Shown: positions 28,301 to 37,608 of the stretch, piece by piece | Layout: the number at the start of each line of letters is the position of its first letter | Position numbering within the stretch: position 1 is the stretch's first letter | Origin: JANSWY01 sp965243755 | Lineage (GTDB): Bacteria; Bacteroidota; Bacteroidia; Cytophagales; Cyclobacteriaceae | Reading direction: 5' to 3' | Assembly (NCBI GenBank): GCA_965243755.1 | Contig: CBDEVW010000005.1 | Location: forward strand, 62,001-126,000 | Length of the DNA stretch: 64,000 nt | Notes under the pieces: model-generated | Told to the model about the DNA's origin: nothing | The model's database searches: none | The model's input: the letters and a program-made list of their open reading frames with translations, nothing else | Program-made: the position numbers and the translations under genes

Positions 28301-28787
28301 GACACAAAAAAATGAAGGCCGGAAAAGAGCGGTGGTGGACATCAATGAATTACTGACCGCCTGTGTATTCCTCATCAAGAAAGGACAATCCAAAGTGGCT
28401 TTCGATTTGAATCTACAGCCCAACCTCAAGGTACTGGGAAATGCCGTTGAACTTAACCAGGTATTCATCAATATCATTAAAAACAGTATTGATGCGCTGC
28501 AGACTCAGGAAAATCCGTTGATCACTATTCAGGGGAATGTGAGTAATGGCATTGTGAAATTGTCCTTCAAAGACAATGGAGGCGGAATGGATGAGCTGGT
28601 CATAAACAATATTTACGAACCATTTTATACCACAAAAGGACCGGGAAAAGGAACCGGTCTGGGTCTTTACATATCTCGGTCTATTATCATGAAACATTCA
28701 GGAGAAATAGATGTACTCAGCGAACCCGATAAAGGTACGGAGTTTGTAATTTCTCTCCAGCAATATGAAAGTCCCGAATTGGTCTAA
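25380..28787 (+). CDS. Two-component sensor histidine kinase with reg_prop propeller and Y_Y_Y domain
   Basis: A 1135-residue membrane sensor. The start is TTG at 25380; a stop lies three codons upstream and no ATG precedes the signal peptide (LVALFALCFIHVAGMA, then Q). About twelve periplasmic propeller repeats run to about residue 690 (LWIGTDGGLHRYDG, LWVGTRKGLNKYD, IWAGTERGINKI, LWIGSSRGITRF). A Y_Y_Y domain follows at about 700-775 (YKLEGYDTEWHTAD, GKYTFKVRAANGSGVW), one membrane helix at about 782-802, and a coiled coil. The kinase core has the H-box AHELNNPLNF (His about 906), the N-box FINIIKNSIDAL and G-boxes DNGGGM and GTGLGL. Unlike the SusR/HTCS hybrid sensors it has no receiver or AraC-type domain, so an external response regulator is needed; none is adjacent. 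Confidence 0.92.
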   Translation: MRKVDIHRGLVALFALCFIHVAGMAQSFRFENLTDEDGLRGLNVSCMIQDKFGYLWIGTDGGLHRYDGRKFELHTHDSKDSLSIASNQIQSILEDSFGNLWVGTRKGLNKYDRDRQEFSRFLDVQQSPKLLLDKSIRSLYQDRNGYLWVGVSELGLLKFDIKKETFTEWYQYKLDKSNELPSNHVKVILEGNGRLIIGSDNGITTLKEQSGAFENYQNELPNVFVKSIFKDINNNYWIGTDHGVAIGRWNKQKLEFTTVYPDIDYVKDITQDEEGNIWIASDDGMFISNAEGDRLVKLNHNVDDKYSLASDHVRTLLLDNQGILWAGTTGGISKWIENRFPFTVIQRNSEGLRELTNNYVTSVALDEGFLWLGTQNGLNRVHTETRQVKSILTNSGNRSSLSNNYISVLDRDNNGTIWAGTERGINKITRNGQITTYLTENDDKSDFVQMGILSIHVDIENNVWVGTWDGLLKYDPLGDRFIAVMPDLIVGRVQSIYRDREGDLWLGKRNGLSRIQFRGKRELFTHFQSATHNMTSNDIISLTKSNSGIWIGSNGGGLMHYDIGTGTFTHYGMSDGLASNEINSLVLDEEDILWIGSSRGITRFSRYPLQVTNYNREDGLLSEFLNLNAVAISADGQLFFGSANGVVSFDPSTTKPLDNKVIPRIESLKLMNDWVLPQKTTVLPQAISKLNKLEIPERIQIFGFRINAIDLVNGSKSKIQYKLEGYDTEWHTADLDQPEAIYSGVEPGKYTFKVRAANGSGVWSSQVASLSIEITPPLWKTTWFIVLTSILLTGILGIVVWSRVKQSQDIKKYLVEEVRKQTAELENKNRSLELANTQIKEQNERIMAQSQLIDQEREKLAEAFEEIRNRNIELENTINQLKSTQNQLIESEKMASIGFLAAGLAHELNNPLNFIGGVIGPVKRDINEIRAILSEEQENDNAVLFEEMNVLLDHIADGAQKATQIIRNLLDLTPTQKNEGRKRAVVDINELLTACVFLIKKGQSKVAFDLNLQPNLKVLGNAVELNQVFINIIKNSIDALQTQENPLITIQGNVSNGIVKLSFKDNGGGMDELVINNIYEPFYTTKGPGKGTGLGLYISRSIIMKHSGEIDVLSEPDKGTEFVISLQQYESPELV

Positions 28788-28793
28788 GCCTGG

Positions 28794-31154
28794 TTACTTG
28801 CTGACCACTTCGAATTGCTGTTGAAGCACATTTCCATCCTCATCTACAAGGCTTAGCAGGTGCTTTCCCTGATTGGTACTGATGCCCATTTGATGAAAAT
28901 TATTGGTGCTTCCCAGGTATTGGTCATCGAGATGCCAGAAGATGGTGGTTGTAGGTTTTCGGTGTGCTACTTCAAAAATAGCCTGACCCTGTGAGCCATC
29001 CAGTTCCCGTGGTACAAAGACACGGGTGAACTTCTTAGGATAAATCAACTCCATAAATGAGGATTTATCATCCGATTGACAGGACGCCAGAAATTTTGGG
29101 ATTTCCTTGAATGAAGGATCATAAGACCTGTAGTACCAACCTTCTACTGCTGATAAGGTGAACCAGTTTTTTTCTACCATCTCTGAAACCGGGTAGCAGG
29201 AACTATTGACCTGAGCAGATTCAGTTTTATCAAGCCAAATCTTTTGGTGGTAATGACAAACATTTCCTTCAGACATATAGGTTGGTAAAATGGCTATTTG
29301 AGTTGTAGGGCAAAGATTGGAAGCAATCATTCCACTCTTTTCACATAGCTGTTGATCAACTCCATTGGGTAGCTCCAATGGCTCAGAGCGGGGCAGTAAG
29401 TCAAAAATTCTCAGCATCAGGGGAGCCCCTGACCTAACCCCGGTTAAACCAGGTCTTCCCTCTCCATCAGCATTTCCTGCCCATACACCAACAACATAGT
29501 CAGCACTGATGCCAATGGCCCATGCATCTCTGAACCCAAAACTTGTTCCTGTTTTCCATGAGATGTTACGCGAGGATTCAAACTGCTGCCAACCGGTCCA
29601 TTCTTCTGGTCGGGCTACATTTTGCATGGCTTTCAGCATGTAATAAATAGATGCTGCCCGGATTTGACCCTCTTCCTGGGGTACACCTTCTGGCCATTCG
29701 ATTTCCCGATAAGTATTGCTATGATAATCAGCTGCGTAATATTGTTCCTCATCCTGATATCGCTTTAAAACACGGGTTAGGCTGGCATACATTGCGGTCA
29801 AATCCCAGAGGGTAGTTTCACCCCCACCAAGAATCAACGATAACCCATAATGATCAGGGGAATTTGTGAGGGTTGAAATCCCACACTGTGTTAATTTATG
29901 ATGGAATTTTTCGTACCCATATGTTTTGAGCAGGTGTACAAACGGGACGTTCAAACTCCTGGAAAGTGCCTCGTCAGCATGAACAACACCATGAAACTTC
30001 TTATCAAAATTTTGCGGTGCGAATCCCTTGTAAACCATTGGGATGTCAGGGAGTAGTTGCTTTGGTGTAATCAAACCTTCATCCATTGCTGCTGCATAAA
30101 GTACAGGCTTCAGTACGGAACCAGGGCTTCTTGGAGCAGTGATAATGTCAACATTCTGACCATGGTCACCTGGGTTGTTGGTGTTGCCAACATAGGCGAG
30201 AACTCTACCAGTGTTCACCTCAATTACGATAGAGGCTGCATTGTGAATTTCATTTCCGCTTAGTTGCTCACTATGCTGGTCCGTCAGCTGTTTAACCCTG
30301 GACTGGAGATCATAATTAAGAGAGGACCTTACAATCTGATTGGCGACTCCTTCCTGTGCTGCCCGGAACATCAGATGCTGTGCCAGCGCAGGCATTGCTA
30401 AGGGTTTACCGGGGAGCGATTCAGCTTTCGATAGTTTACAGGTGGTTGAATCAATGTATCCTTTTGCCATTAATTTATCCAGCAGTTGATTCCTTTTCTG
30501 TAGATATGGTAACTCATTCTTGCCGGGAAATATGGCTGAGGGGTTATTAGGTAGGACGGCTAATGCACATGCTTCCGCCCACGACAATTGAGAGGAGGAC
30601 CGACCGTAGTATCGCCATGAGGCCGCAGATAAACCAACAACATTGCCTCCAAATGGCGCATGTGAAGCATACAAGTTTAATATTTCCGCTTTAGTGTACA
30701 ACAAGTCAAGCTTAAGCGCCATAAGCGTCTCCAGTGCTTTTTGAAATACCGTTCTTGGTTGATTATTGCGTGCCAACCTGATCAACTGCATAGTGATTGT
30801 GCTACCTCCACTCACTACCTTTCCTGCGCTGAAGTTTTGCCGTAATGCCCTGACCAAAGAAATGGGATTGACTCCTGGATGTTGGTAGAAATATTCGTCT
30901 TCAAATAATAATAGAGCAATTTCAAACTTTTCTGGGATTGAATCTGAAGGAGGAAATCTCCATTGACCATCCGACGCGATCTGCGCGCCTAATAATGAAC
31001 CATCGCTTGCTTCAAGAACAGTGGAGTAGTTTGCATTGAAAAGAGGTTTTGGCAATGGGATGAGTAAGATCACCAGGAAAAATGAAATGGTGGAAATTAA
31101 TATCCATTTCCACCATTTATTAAGCTTTATCTGTTTCAATTCAAACCCCTTCAT
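28794..31154 (-). CDS. pbpC: Penicillin-binding protein 1C
   Basis: A bifunctional peptidoglycan glycosyltransferase/transpeptidase. From the ATG at 31154 (a GTG at 31160 is also in frame) the protein has 786 residues: a cytosolic tail, a membrane anchor (WILISTISFFLVILLIPLP), a glycosyltransferase domain at about 55-230 (EDEYFYQHPGVNP, GGSTITMQLIRL), a transpeptidase domain at about 300-570 with SPGSVLKPVLY (SxxK), SLNVP (SxN) and KTGTSFGFRDAW (KTG), and a C-terminal PBP1C-type beta domain from about 690. All catalytic motifs are present. It lies 15 bp downstream of the alpha-2-macroglobulin gene, the usual pairing of these two genes. Confidence 0.94.
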   Translation of the reverse strand: MKGFELKQIKLNKWWKWILISTISFFLVILLIPLPKPLFNANYSTVLEASDGSLLGAQIASDGQWRFPPSDSIPEKFEIALLLFEDEYFYQHPGVNPISLVRALRQNFSAGKVVSGGSTITMQLIRLARNNQPRTVFQKALETLMALKLDLLYTKAEILNLYASHAPFGGNVVGLSAASWRYYGRSSSQLSWAEACALAVLPNNPSAIFPGKNELPYLQKRNQLLDKLMAKGYIDSTTCKLSKAESLPGKPLAMPALAQHLMFRAAQEGVANQIVRSSLNYDLQSRVKQLTDQHSEQLSGNEIHNAASIVIEVNTGRVLAYVGNTNNPGDHGQNVDIITAPRSPGSVLKPVLYAAAMDEGLITPKQLLPDIPMVYKGFAPQNFDKKFHGVVHADEALSRSLNVPFVHLLKTYGYEKFHHKLTQCGISTLTNSPDHYGLSLILGGGETTLWDLTAMYASLTRVLKRYQDEEQYYAADYHSNTYREIEWPEGVPQEEGQIRAASIYYMLKAMQNVARPEEWTGWQQFESSRNISWKTGTSFGFRDAWAIGISADYVVGVWAGNADGEGRPGLTGVRSGAPLMLRIFDLLPRSEPLELPNGVDQQLCEKSGMIASNLCPTTQIAILPTYMSEGNVCHYHQKIWLDKTESAQVNSSCYPVSEMVEKNWFTLSAVEGWYYRSYDPSFKEIPKFLASCQSDDKSSFMELIYPKKFTRVFVPRELDGSQGQAIFEVAHRKPTTTIFWHLDDQYLGSTNNFHQMGISTNQGKHLLSLVDEDGNVLQQQFEVVSK

Positions 31155-31169
31155 CCACACAAATCAGGA

Positions 31170-34100
31170 CTAACGCAATACCTCAACCCATTTTCCTGCC
31201 TTATGAGCATATATGGTCTCATCATACATCGCTTCTGTAGCAACTGAAGGCAGATAATATTTGCCCTGATAGGCAGCATTTAGCAAAACTTTGAAAGTCA
31301 TGCTTTTATTTGGGGCAATGTCAAAATAGTTCATCACCCTGTCGTCCCGAATATCGGTATACTCCGCTTTGTCCTGTTTAAAGAAACTTTCCGTTCCATC
31401 CAGCCTGTTGTTGATGATCTCCCAACCACTAGGAAATATTTGTGTCAGGGCTATATCCTCATATTTGCCTTTGATGCCCGGGTTGGTAATCGTTACCTGG
31501 GCCATAAAATCGGTTCCCTGTTTCATTTTATCTACATTAATGACTTTTCCATCCATGTCAAGGTATTTTACAGTCATTCTTATGTTCTTTTCATCTTCCA
31601 GATCATCTCCTTCCAGTGGAATTCCTTTTCTGATCATACGCGCATATATCGGGGTTTGACCATTGTTCTTTACAGATATTGTAGTGGCCTTATCAGCTTC
31701 TGATAAACTGATCTGACTCACGTAATCTGACATGGTGACGTTGGTAGTGGCTCCCCCAATAATGGCAGTTGCATTCAGAGATTCTTCTACCGGGAATTGA
31801 TCTGCGTATTGAGCAATAGCAATGAAACAATACGCAGTAGTCTGAGTACTCATCCATCTTTTGCTATCTCCCATTTGTTTGGCGATATCATTTAACACAT
31901 TGAATGCATCAGCTTTTCTATCCAGTTTGATTAGTGTTTCCATAATCATCGCTTTGTTTCTGGTGCTGGACCCGTAGGTATAGCGGTACGAATCATCAGA
32001 ATTATCCACCTCATAACTTATGTCCTGAACCAGCTGCTTAGCCTCATCTGAATATCCTGCAGTAGCGTAGGCCAGGGCCAGTCTCCATTTCGCCGTTTTG
32101 CTAAGATTAGATGCTTCCCTCATTCTGTTCATTGCACCAATTGACGGGTTTCCGGACAGTGCCAGGGTATATAATCTGTAAGCCTGCGAAAGATCGTTAT
32201 CGTAATTATCTCTGTTCCAGTTATTGGCTCTTTGAGTCTGGAAACTAACCCAGTTGTTGATCAGGGACTGTGGTACACTATACCCTTTCTTTTTTGCTTC
32301 TATCAGGAAATGACCAGCATAGTTCGTTCCCCAGATGTTGGCATCCGCATTGCCCGGCCAGTAAGCAAACCCTCCATTGCTGACCTGAAAGCTTTTCAGT
32401 CTTGTAATGGCTGCATTGATGTTAGTTTGTATTCTGTCTTTATACTCTTTTTTAAGTTCTGTCAGATTATCAAGATAGAGTTGTGCAAAAACAGAACTTG
32501 TGGTTTGCTCAATACACCCATGTGGGTACCTGATCAGATACTGTAACCTTTGATCAATGTTTAAAGGAGGCAGGGAACTAAGTTCTATGGTCCCTTCGTT
32601 CGTACCTGCAATTCCAATGGGTGAATAACTAAGTTGCCAGTTTTCCGAACCATCAAGTACTTTCTCTTCCACATTGGTGACCATTGGATTTCTTGGAAGA
32701 ACATTGAGCTCCACATCATAGTTGGCCGTAAGATTTCCAGATGTAGCAGTAACCTTCACGGCACCATAGCCGATCGTTTGATCAACTTTCAGGTTAAAGT
32801 TCACCACCTGGTCACCGGCCTTACTGAATTTGACCGTTTTTTCGGTCCCTCCAACGGCTTTCAGCAGACCCGAAGGTTCCACTTTTAGTTTCACACTTCC
32901 GATGTTGTCGTTCATGGCAAATACATTGACGGGCAGCAAAATGTCTTCTCCTGGTCCTGCAACACGTGGCATGGTGGCAAGGATCATCATTGGTTGCCTT
33001 ACAGGGGTTGCTTTGTCTGTTTTGCCATATGCGCCATCATTTGCGGCTACCAACATCGTTTTAACACTTCCGATGTACTGCGGCATTTTAAGTTCGTGTG
33101 TTGCAGTTTTTCCACGCTCCAGGAAGAAAGGTCCAACATACATCACTACAGGCTTAAATCTATTGGCTTCTTTTTGGTCTTTCTCCTCTTCCTCAAAATC
33201 GCCATCACCACCTACAGCAAGCAGTCTTTCGATTGTTCCTCCATAGGCTCCCATTACATTGTCATACACATCCCAGGTTTTGATTCCAAGGGCTTCTCTT
33301 TTGTAGAAATTGGACCAGGCATCAGGGGTTTTGAATTTTGTAAGGTCCAGCAATCCTTCATCCACCACCGCCAGGGTATAGGCCATGGGTTTCCCGTTGC
33401 TTTCACTAACTTTTACTGTAAACTTCTGTTCCGGACTTAGCTCATCAGGCATTTGCAGAATAGGATCGAGTTTTGTTCCCGGGTCAACGACTTTAATGGA
33501 TTCAATGCCATAGAGTCTGATGGGGAGGTCATTACTTTCCTGAGCATGCGGTTGGATCATGGTGATGTTCAAATAGACATTCGGAGACATATCTGAAGTT
33601 GCTTCAATGGCAAATGAGGTAGACTCATCTTCTGTCTCAACCCAAAAAGTTTGTAGCACTTCACTTCCAGATTCCAGCGATACCAGGGCGCGATTACCCT
33701 TGGTGCTAGGGAAAGATACCTTGATGTCTTCACCTACCTTGTATTCTCCTTTTTCAATATTGAAACTCAACATGGACGCGCCACCCATCTCGTTTTTACC
33801 TTTACCAGCCCATCCTGGCCAATCCAAATAAACCACCTGACCTGTGGAGTGACCTGAAGCAGGATCCTCAACCTGAACATAATACCTTCCCCAGTCAGGG
33901 TAATTGATCCTTAGATCCCATTCACCTTCGCCGTTGCTGGTGTTTACATTGTCGGTTTGGATAGGGTCTCGGTATCCTCGCCCAATATAATTACTGATGT
34001 CATTGTAGCTATTGTCCCACCACCATCTCCAGTTTAGTTTGTATAATTTCACTTTCAAACCACTTCGGCTTACTGGTTTACCATTGGCATCTACAGTAAC

Positions 34101-36710
34101 GATCCTCACTTTGTGGTCTTTATCCGTGAGTAACATGCCTCTTCGGTCTCCTTCCGGAAGTTTAACCCCTACGAAATGCTTATAAGGATAGTAAGGCATA
34201 GCAAACTTGTCTATACTAAAGTCTCCACCCTCTTCAAAGACTTTACCTTTGAATACTGCCGTTAGTGCTCCTGGTGCATTTCGGTTGGCATTGATATTAG
34301 CGGTTACTTTTGCATAACCCTCACTGTTGAGTCTCCCTGAAAAAATGGATTGTGTAGAACCATAAAATTCCTTTGCGTCATCATCAAAACTGAAATTCGG
34401 GTAATCTTCAAAAGTTGTTTTCCTGGCAGTGAGGAACACTTCAAATTCAGCTCTCAAATTAGCTGCTGTAGCGCCGGTGAGCCACTTGACATTCAAATCG
34501 CCAGATATCTGATTATCGAGGGCGGTTATTTTTTCTTTTCCAAAGTCAAGATTGATCTTAAGTCTGTTTGGTTTTACAGTCTCAATTTTTATGGTCTTAG
34601 TAAAATTGACACCTCCGACTCTCACTTTCGCCATCCAGTCTCCGGTTGGGTCCTCAGACTCTGTAATCATATCAAACCGATAGATGTCACCCACAGGTTG
34701 TGAGCTGATTTTTTTACTATGCAGCTGACCCAGTGGATTCCAGAGTTCCAGGATCACCGGATGATTGTCTGGGATCTGGTCAGTTTTATCTTCAAGAATA
34801 AATGCCAGATGAACCGTGTCTGAAGGTCTCCAAACGCCGCGTTCTCCATAAATAAAACCTTTTACCCCTTTTTTGATCTGCTGCCCTGAGACATTGAAAT
34901 TGCTCAACGAAAGTGAAGATCCATCGTCTATTTTGAGGTACCCTGCCTGTCCGTCTTTTTTAGCAACAAGCATATATGGCCGGCCTTTTACTTCGATTTC
35001 TGCAGTACCGAACGAATTGGTTATACCTGACCCAATCACTTGTTGCTGATAATCGTAAACCGCTATTGAGACATCAGAGAGTGGTTTGGTATCAAGCAGG
35101 TTGGTCACAAAAGTATGGACTTTTCCACCATCTCTTTTTTTGGCGATGATCCCAAGATTGGAAGCGAATAATACTTTGCTTACGGTTCTCCTGCCTCCAT
35201 AATAGGAACTGCTGCAAGGGTTATCTCTGTCTTCCCAATTGTAATTGTTGTTGTAATAGTTTTCTGAATAATCCCAGTAAGATGATTCTTCCTCAGGTCC
35301 CCACTCATCCTCATCGGTCAAACCCAATTCATCTTCCTCAGAATCTGCACAGAAATACAAGGAATGTTTTTTGCTGAAACCAATTCGAACCTCATAAATG
35401 GCGCCAGGTTCTGCCTGCATATATTCTGCCAGATCAAGTGTGTACCGGTTCCACTCATTGAGGTTGGTAACACCTACCTTATTGAGAGGCACTGTCACTT
35501 TAGCCACAGGTCTGGCTACTCTGGACATTTGACTCTTGCCACCAATGCGATTGACCTGTAAATACTGCAATACATTATCTTCAAAAACTTTGACAATGGT
35601 AACATCTACCGCTTTGAGTGCTACTGCTTCAAATGGGAGAATAAGCCCTTTTGAATTAGGCAATATGGCTCCCTCTTTTTCATCGGCCAGTCGGACGGAT
35701 GGTTTGTTTTGAGAGAACTGCAACTCTGTGGTGTAATCATCTTTCAAACTGTAACCAGCTACGTTTTTAAGGTTTTTGTAAATTTTGAGGTCAACAGGAC
35801 CATACAATTCCCGGGTTGGGTAGATTTTTAACTCATTGAGGTTGACAACCATTCTTAATCCCGTATATCGGTTGTTGAGTTCCACCAGACCCTGCAAATT
35901 TTGCTTTTCACTAATGGGTTCGCTGAAAAGTACTGAGATATAGTTACCGCCCACACGTTTGATTTGAACGGACACCACTTTATAATCATTGAGTGAGGGA
36001 ACCTCTACCTGTTGAGTTTCAGATTTATCTACTCCGATGGGGGAACCATTCATTGACAATTGCACTTTACCTTCAGCTTCTTTTCTGGCAACATTTTCTA
36101 CTACAAACTCATGTTGGTTTTCGCCGGAGTGGTTCCAGGTGATGGTAAGGTTGTTTCCATCCTGAGCCGCTTTTAATATTTTTTCAACATTGGAGTTCTC
36201 AGCATAATCGGCGGTTAGGATTGCTCCGGTAAGCTTCATTTTAGTAAGATCGGTGGCATTGTAAAGCTCCAGCCCCGTAAGTGACAGGTCAAAGTTTTGA
36301 ATCAATGACTCAAATACAAATTTGAAATTCTTTCGGTCCGCGGGAACATCAGGGATAATCTTACTTAATGCCAGGGTAGCTTCATATTTCGTCCCTGGTG
36401 GCAGAGGATTTGACGGAGAGAAAATTAAGGTTTTTTTATCCTCCCAAATGGCCGAACCAGAAATGCTGGGTGAAAAACTAAACAACCCTTCTGCCTGCTG
36501 TCCGGCTTCTACACCTTCAATTTCCCGGGCAAACTTTACTTTGATGTCATCCGAGCGTGACATTATGCCCGAGGTGTAACTGGAGATGTAATCTACATAT
36601 AAGCTTCTTGCGCTGCTGAAATCATCCTTACCATCTTTCTTTCCGCAGGATGCGACAAGTAAAATGAGGGATAGCAGAAATGTGGTGAGTTTGGAGTTAG
36701 AAAAATACAT
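31170..36710 (-). CDS. Alpha-2-macroglobulin family lipoprotein with thioester
   Basis: An 1846-residue lipoprotein (lipobox LVASC at about residue 22), anchored in the membrane and facing the periplasm. Macroglobulin (MG) domains fill the N-terminal 1100 residues (for example FIYGERGVWRPSDTVHLAFI, the MG/BRD signature). The A2M domain is at about 1130-1250 (ALAVVDEGLLDLTKF). The thioester domain carries YPHGCIEQTTSS with the reactive Cys at about 1399. It is thought to trap proteases that enter a damaged envelope, and to protect the partner PBP1C. An unusual acidic, Tyr/Asn/Trp-rich insertion lies at about residues 457-507. It is the first gene of the pair with pbpC. Confidence 0.93.
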   Translation of the reverse strand: MYFSNSKLTTFLLSLILLVASCGKKDGKDDFSSARSLYVDYISSYTSGIMSRSDDIKVKFAREIEGVEAGQQAEGLFSFSPSISGSAIWEDKKTLIFSPSNPLPPGTKYEATLALSKIIPDVPADRKNFKFVFESLIQNFDLSLTGLELYNATDLTKMKLTGAILTADYAENSNVEKILKAAQDGNNLTITWNHSGENQHEFVVENVARKEAEGKVQLSMNGSPIGVDKSETQQVEVPSLNDYKVVSVQIKRVGGNYISVLFSEPISEKQNLQGLVELNNRYTGLRMVVNLNELKIYPTRELYGPVDLKIYKNLKNVAGYSLKDDYTTELQFSQNKPSVRLADEKEGAILPNSKGLILPFEAVALKAVDVTIVKVFEDNVLQYLQVNRIGGKSQMSRVARPVAKVTVPLNKVGVTNLNEWNRYTLDLAEYMQAEPGAIYEVRIGFSKKHSLYFCADSEEDELGLTDEDEWGPEEESSYWDYSENYYNNNYNWEDRDNPCSSSYYGGRRTVSKVLFASNLGIIAKKRDGGKVHTFVTNLLDTKPLSDVSIAVYDYQQQVIGSGITNSFGTAEIEVKGRPYMLVAKKDGQAGYLKIDDGSSLSLSNFNVSGQQIKKGVKGFIYGERGVWRPSDTVHLAFILEDKTDQIPDNHPVILELWNPLGQLHSKKISSQPVGDIYRFDMITESEDPTGDWMAKVRVGGVNFTKTIKIETVKPNRLKINLDFGKEKITALDNQISGDLNVKWLTGATAANLRAEFEVFLTARKTTFEDYPNFSFDDDAKEFYGSTQSIFSGRLNSEGYAKVTANINANRNAPGALTAVFKGKVFEEGGDFSIDKFAMPYYPYKHFVGVKLPEGDRRGMLLTDKDHKVRIVTVDANGKPVSRSGLKVKLYKLNWRWWWDNSYNDISNYIGRGYRDPIQTDNVNTSNGEGEWDLRINYPDWGRYYVQVEDPASGHSTGQVVYLDWPGWAGKGKNEMGGASMLSFNIEKGEYKVGEDIKVSFPSTKGNRALVSLESGSEVLQTFWVETEDESTSFAIEATSDMSPNVYLNITMIQPHAQESNDLPIRLYGIESIKVVDPGTKLDPILQMPDELSPEQKFTVKVSESNGKPMAYTLAVVDEGLLDLTKFKTPDAWSNFYKREALGIKTWDVYDNVMGAYGGTIERLLAVGGDGDFEEEEKDQKEANRFKPVVMYVGPFFLERGKTATHELKMPQYIGSVKTMLVAANDGAYGKTDKATPVRQPMMILATMPRVAGPGEDILLPVNVFAMNDNIGSVKLKVEPSGLLKAVGGTEKTVKFSKAGDQVVNFNLKVDQTIGYGAVKVTATSGNLTANYDVELNVLPRNPMVTNVEEKVLDGSENWQLSYSPIGIAGTNEGTIELSSLPPLNIDQRLQYLIRYPHGCIEQTTSSVFAQLYLDNLTELKKEYKDRIQTNINAAITRLKSFQVSNGGFAYWPGNADANIWGTNYAGHFLIEAKKKGYSVPQSLINNWVSFQTQRANNWNRDNYDNDLSQAYRLYTLALSGNPSIGAMNRMREASNLSKTAKWRLALAYATAGYSDEAKQLVQDISYEVDNSDDSYRYTYGSSTRNKAMIMETLIKLDRKADAFNVLNDIAKQMGDSKRWMSTQTTAYCFIAIAQYADQFPVEESLNATAIIGGATTNVTMSDYVSQISLSEADKATTISVKNNGQTPIYARMIRKGIPLEGDDLEDEKNIRMTVKYLDMDGKVINVDKMKQGTDFMAQVTITNPGIKGKYEDIALTQIFPSGWEIINNRLDGTESFFKQDKAEYTDIRDDRVMNYFDIAPNKSMTFKVLLNAAYQGKYYLPSVATEAMYDETIYAHKAGKWVEVLR

Positions 36711-36779
36711 GGTGAACTTGATAATTGATTGGAAAAAGTATTCTAATGCTTATCAAGTTAGGTAGTTTTCTCTTAAAAT

Positions 36780-37586
36780 CTAAACCGTCTGCTTAATTGT
36801 TGGTACTTCTCCTTCCCAAAGTTCACGATCAAACAGAAATCGTGGATCGGGATGGTGTAAGGAGCCGAATAACGTGGATTTTAAATCAGGATATTTTTGT
36901 TTCAGATCTCCAAGAAGCTGCTTTATTTCCTGTCGTTTCATGCCCTCCTGCGATCCGCAAAGCGAACATGGAACAATAGGCCAGTCCTGACCGTGGACAT
37001 AAGTTGCGATGGTTTCTTCTGGCACTGCGTACAAAGGTCTAATCACCTGAATGGTACCCTTCTCTATCTCATAGATGGCCGGCATTCCTGCCAGTTGGCC
37101 ACTAAAGAAGGCATTCATCAGGAATGTCTCAAGAACATCGTCCTGGTGATGTCCAAGGGCAATTTTGTTACAACCATTTTCCTGTGCGACCCTGTACAAA
37201 ATACCTCTTCTCATTCTGCTGCAAATGGAGCAGTAAGACTTGCCAGGTTTAGTTTTCTCAAGCACTACCGAGTAGGTATCCTGGAATTCGACATGATAAG
37301 GAACCTTCCAGTCTTCAAAGAGTTTTGGAAGCGTCTCTTTAGGAAACCCAGGCTGACCCTGATCGACATTTACTGCGAGAATTTCAAAATTGACTGGTGC
37401 CTTCTTTTGATAAGCCTGCATAAAGTGCAGCAGACAAAGGCTGTCTTTACCCCCGCTCACCGCTACCAAAATTTTGTCTCCTTCCCTGATCATTCCAAAT
37501 TCCCCGATGGCCTTCCCAAATGCACGGTTAATTTTATGTCCTGCAGCAATGATCTCAGAAGTGTTGGTTCCCATTTCAATTTCCAT
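36780..37586 (-). CDS. ttcA: tRNA 2-thiocytidine synthetase TtcA-type ATPase
   Basis: A 268-residue PP-loop ATPase expected to thiolate cytidine 32 in tRNA. The PP-loop is VAVSGGKDSLCLLHFM at about residues 40-55. CSICSRMRRGILYRVA supplies the central CxxC, GHHQDDVLETFLMNAFFSG is the TtcA signature, and PCSLCGSQEGMKRQ is the C-terminal CxxC that helps bind the iron-sulfur cluster. Starts at 37586 (MEIEMG) or 37574 (MGTNTS) are both possible. It lies 22 bp downstream of the hybrid kinase gene on the same strand. Confidence 0.9.
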   Translation of the reverse strand: MEIEMGTNTSEIIAAGHKINRAFGKAIGEFGMIREGDKILVAVSGGKDSLCLLHFMQAYQKKAPVNFEILAVNVDQGQPGFPKETLPKLFEDWKVPYHVEFQDTYSVVLEKTKPGKSYCSICSRMRRGILYRVAQENGCNKIALGHHQDDVLETFLMNAFFSGQLAGMPAIYEIEKGTIQVIRPLYAVPEETIATYVHGQDWPIVPCSLCGSQEGMKRQEIKQLLGDLKQKYPDLKSTLFGSLHHPDPRFLFDRELWEGEVPTIKQTV

Positions 37587-37608
37587 GGCGCAAATTTACG
37601 ATAACCCT

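Noticed and set aside
25380..28787. Considered a SusR-like hybrid two-component system controlling a polysaccharide locus.
   Set aside because: There is no receiver or AraC-type domain in the protein, and no SusC/SusD or glycoside hydrolase gene in the window.
36897..37604. Plus-strand open frame of 235 codons opposite ttcA.
   Set aside because: The minus-strand TtcA has all family motifs; the plus frame is composed of antisense codons and shows no fold pattern.
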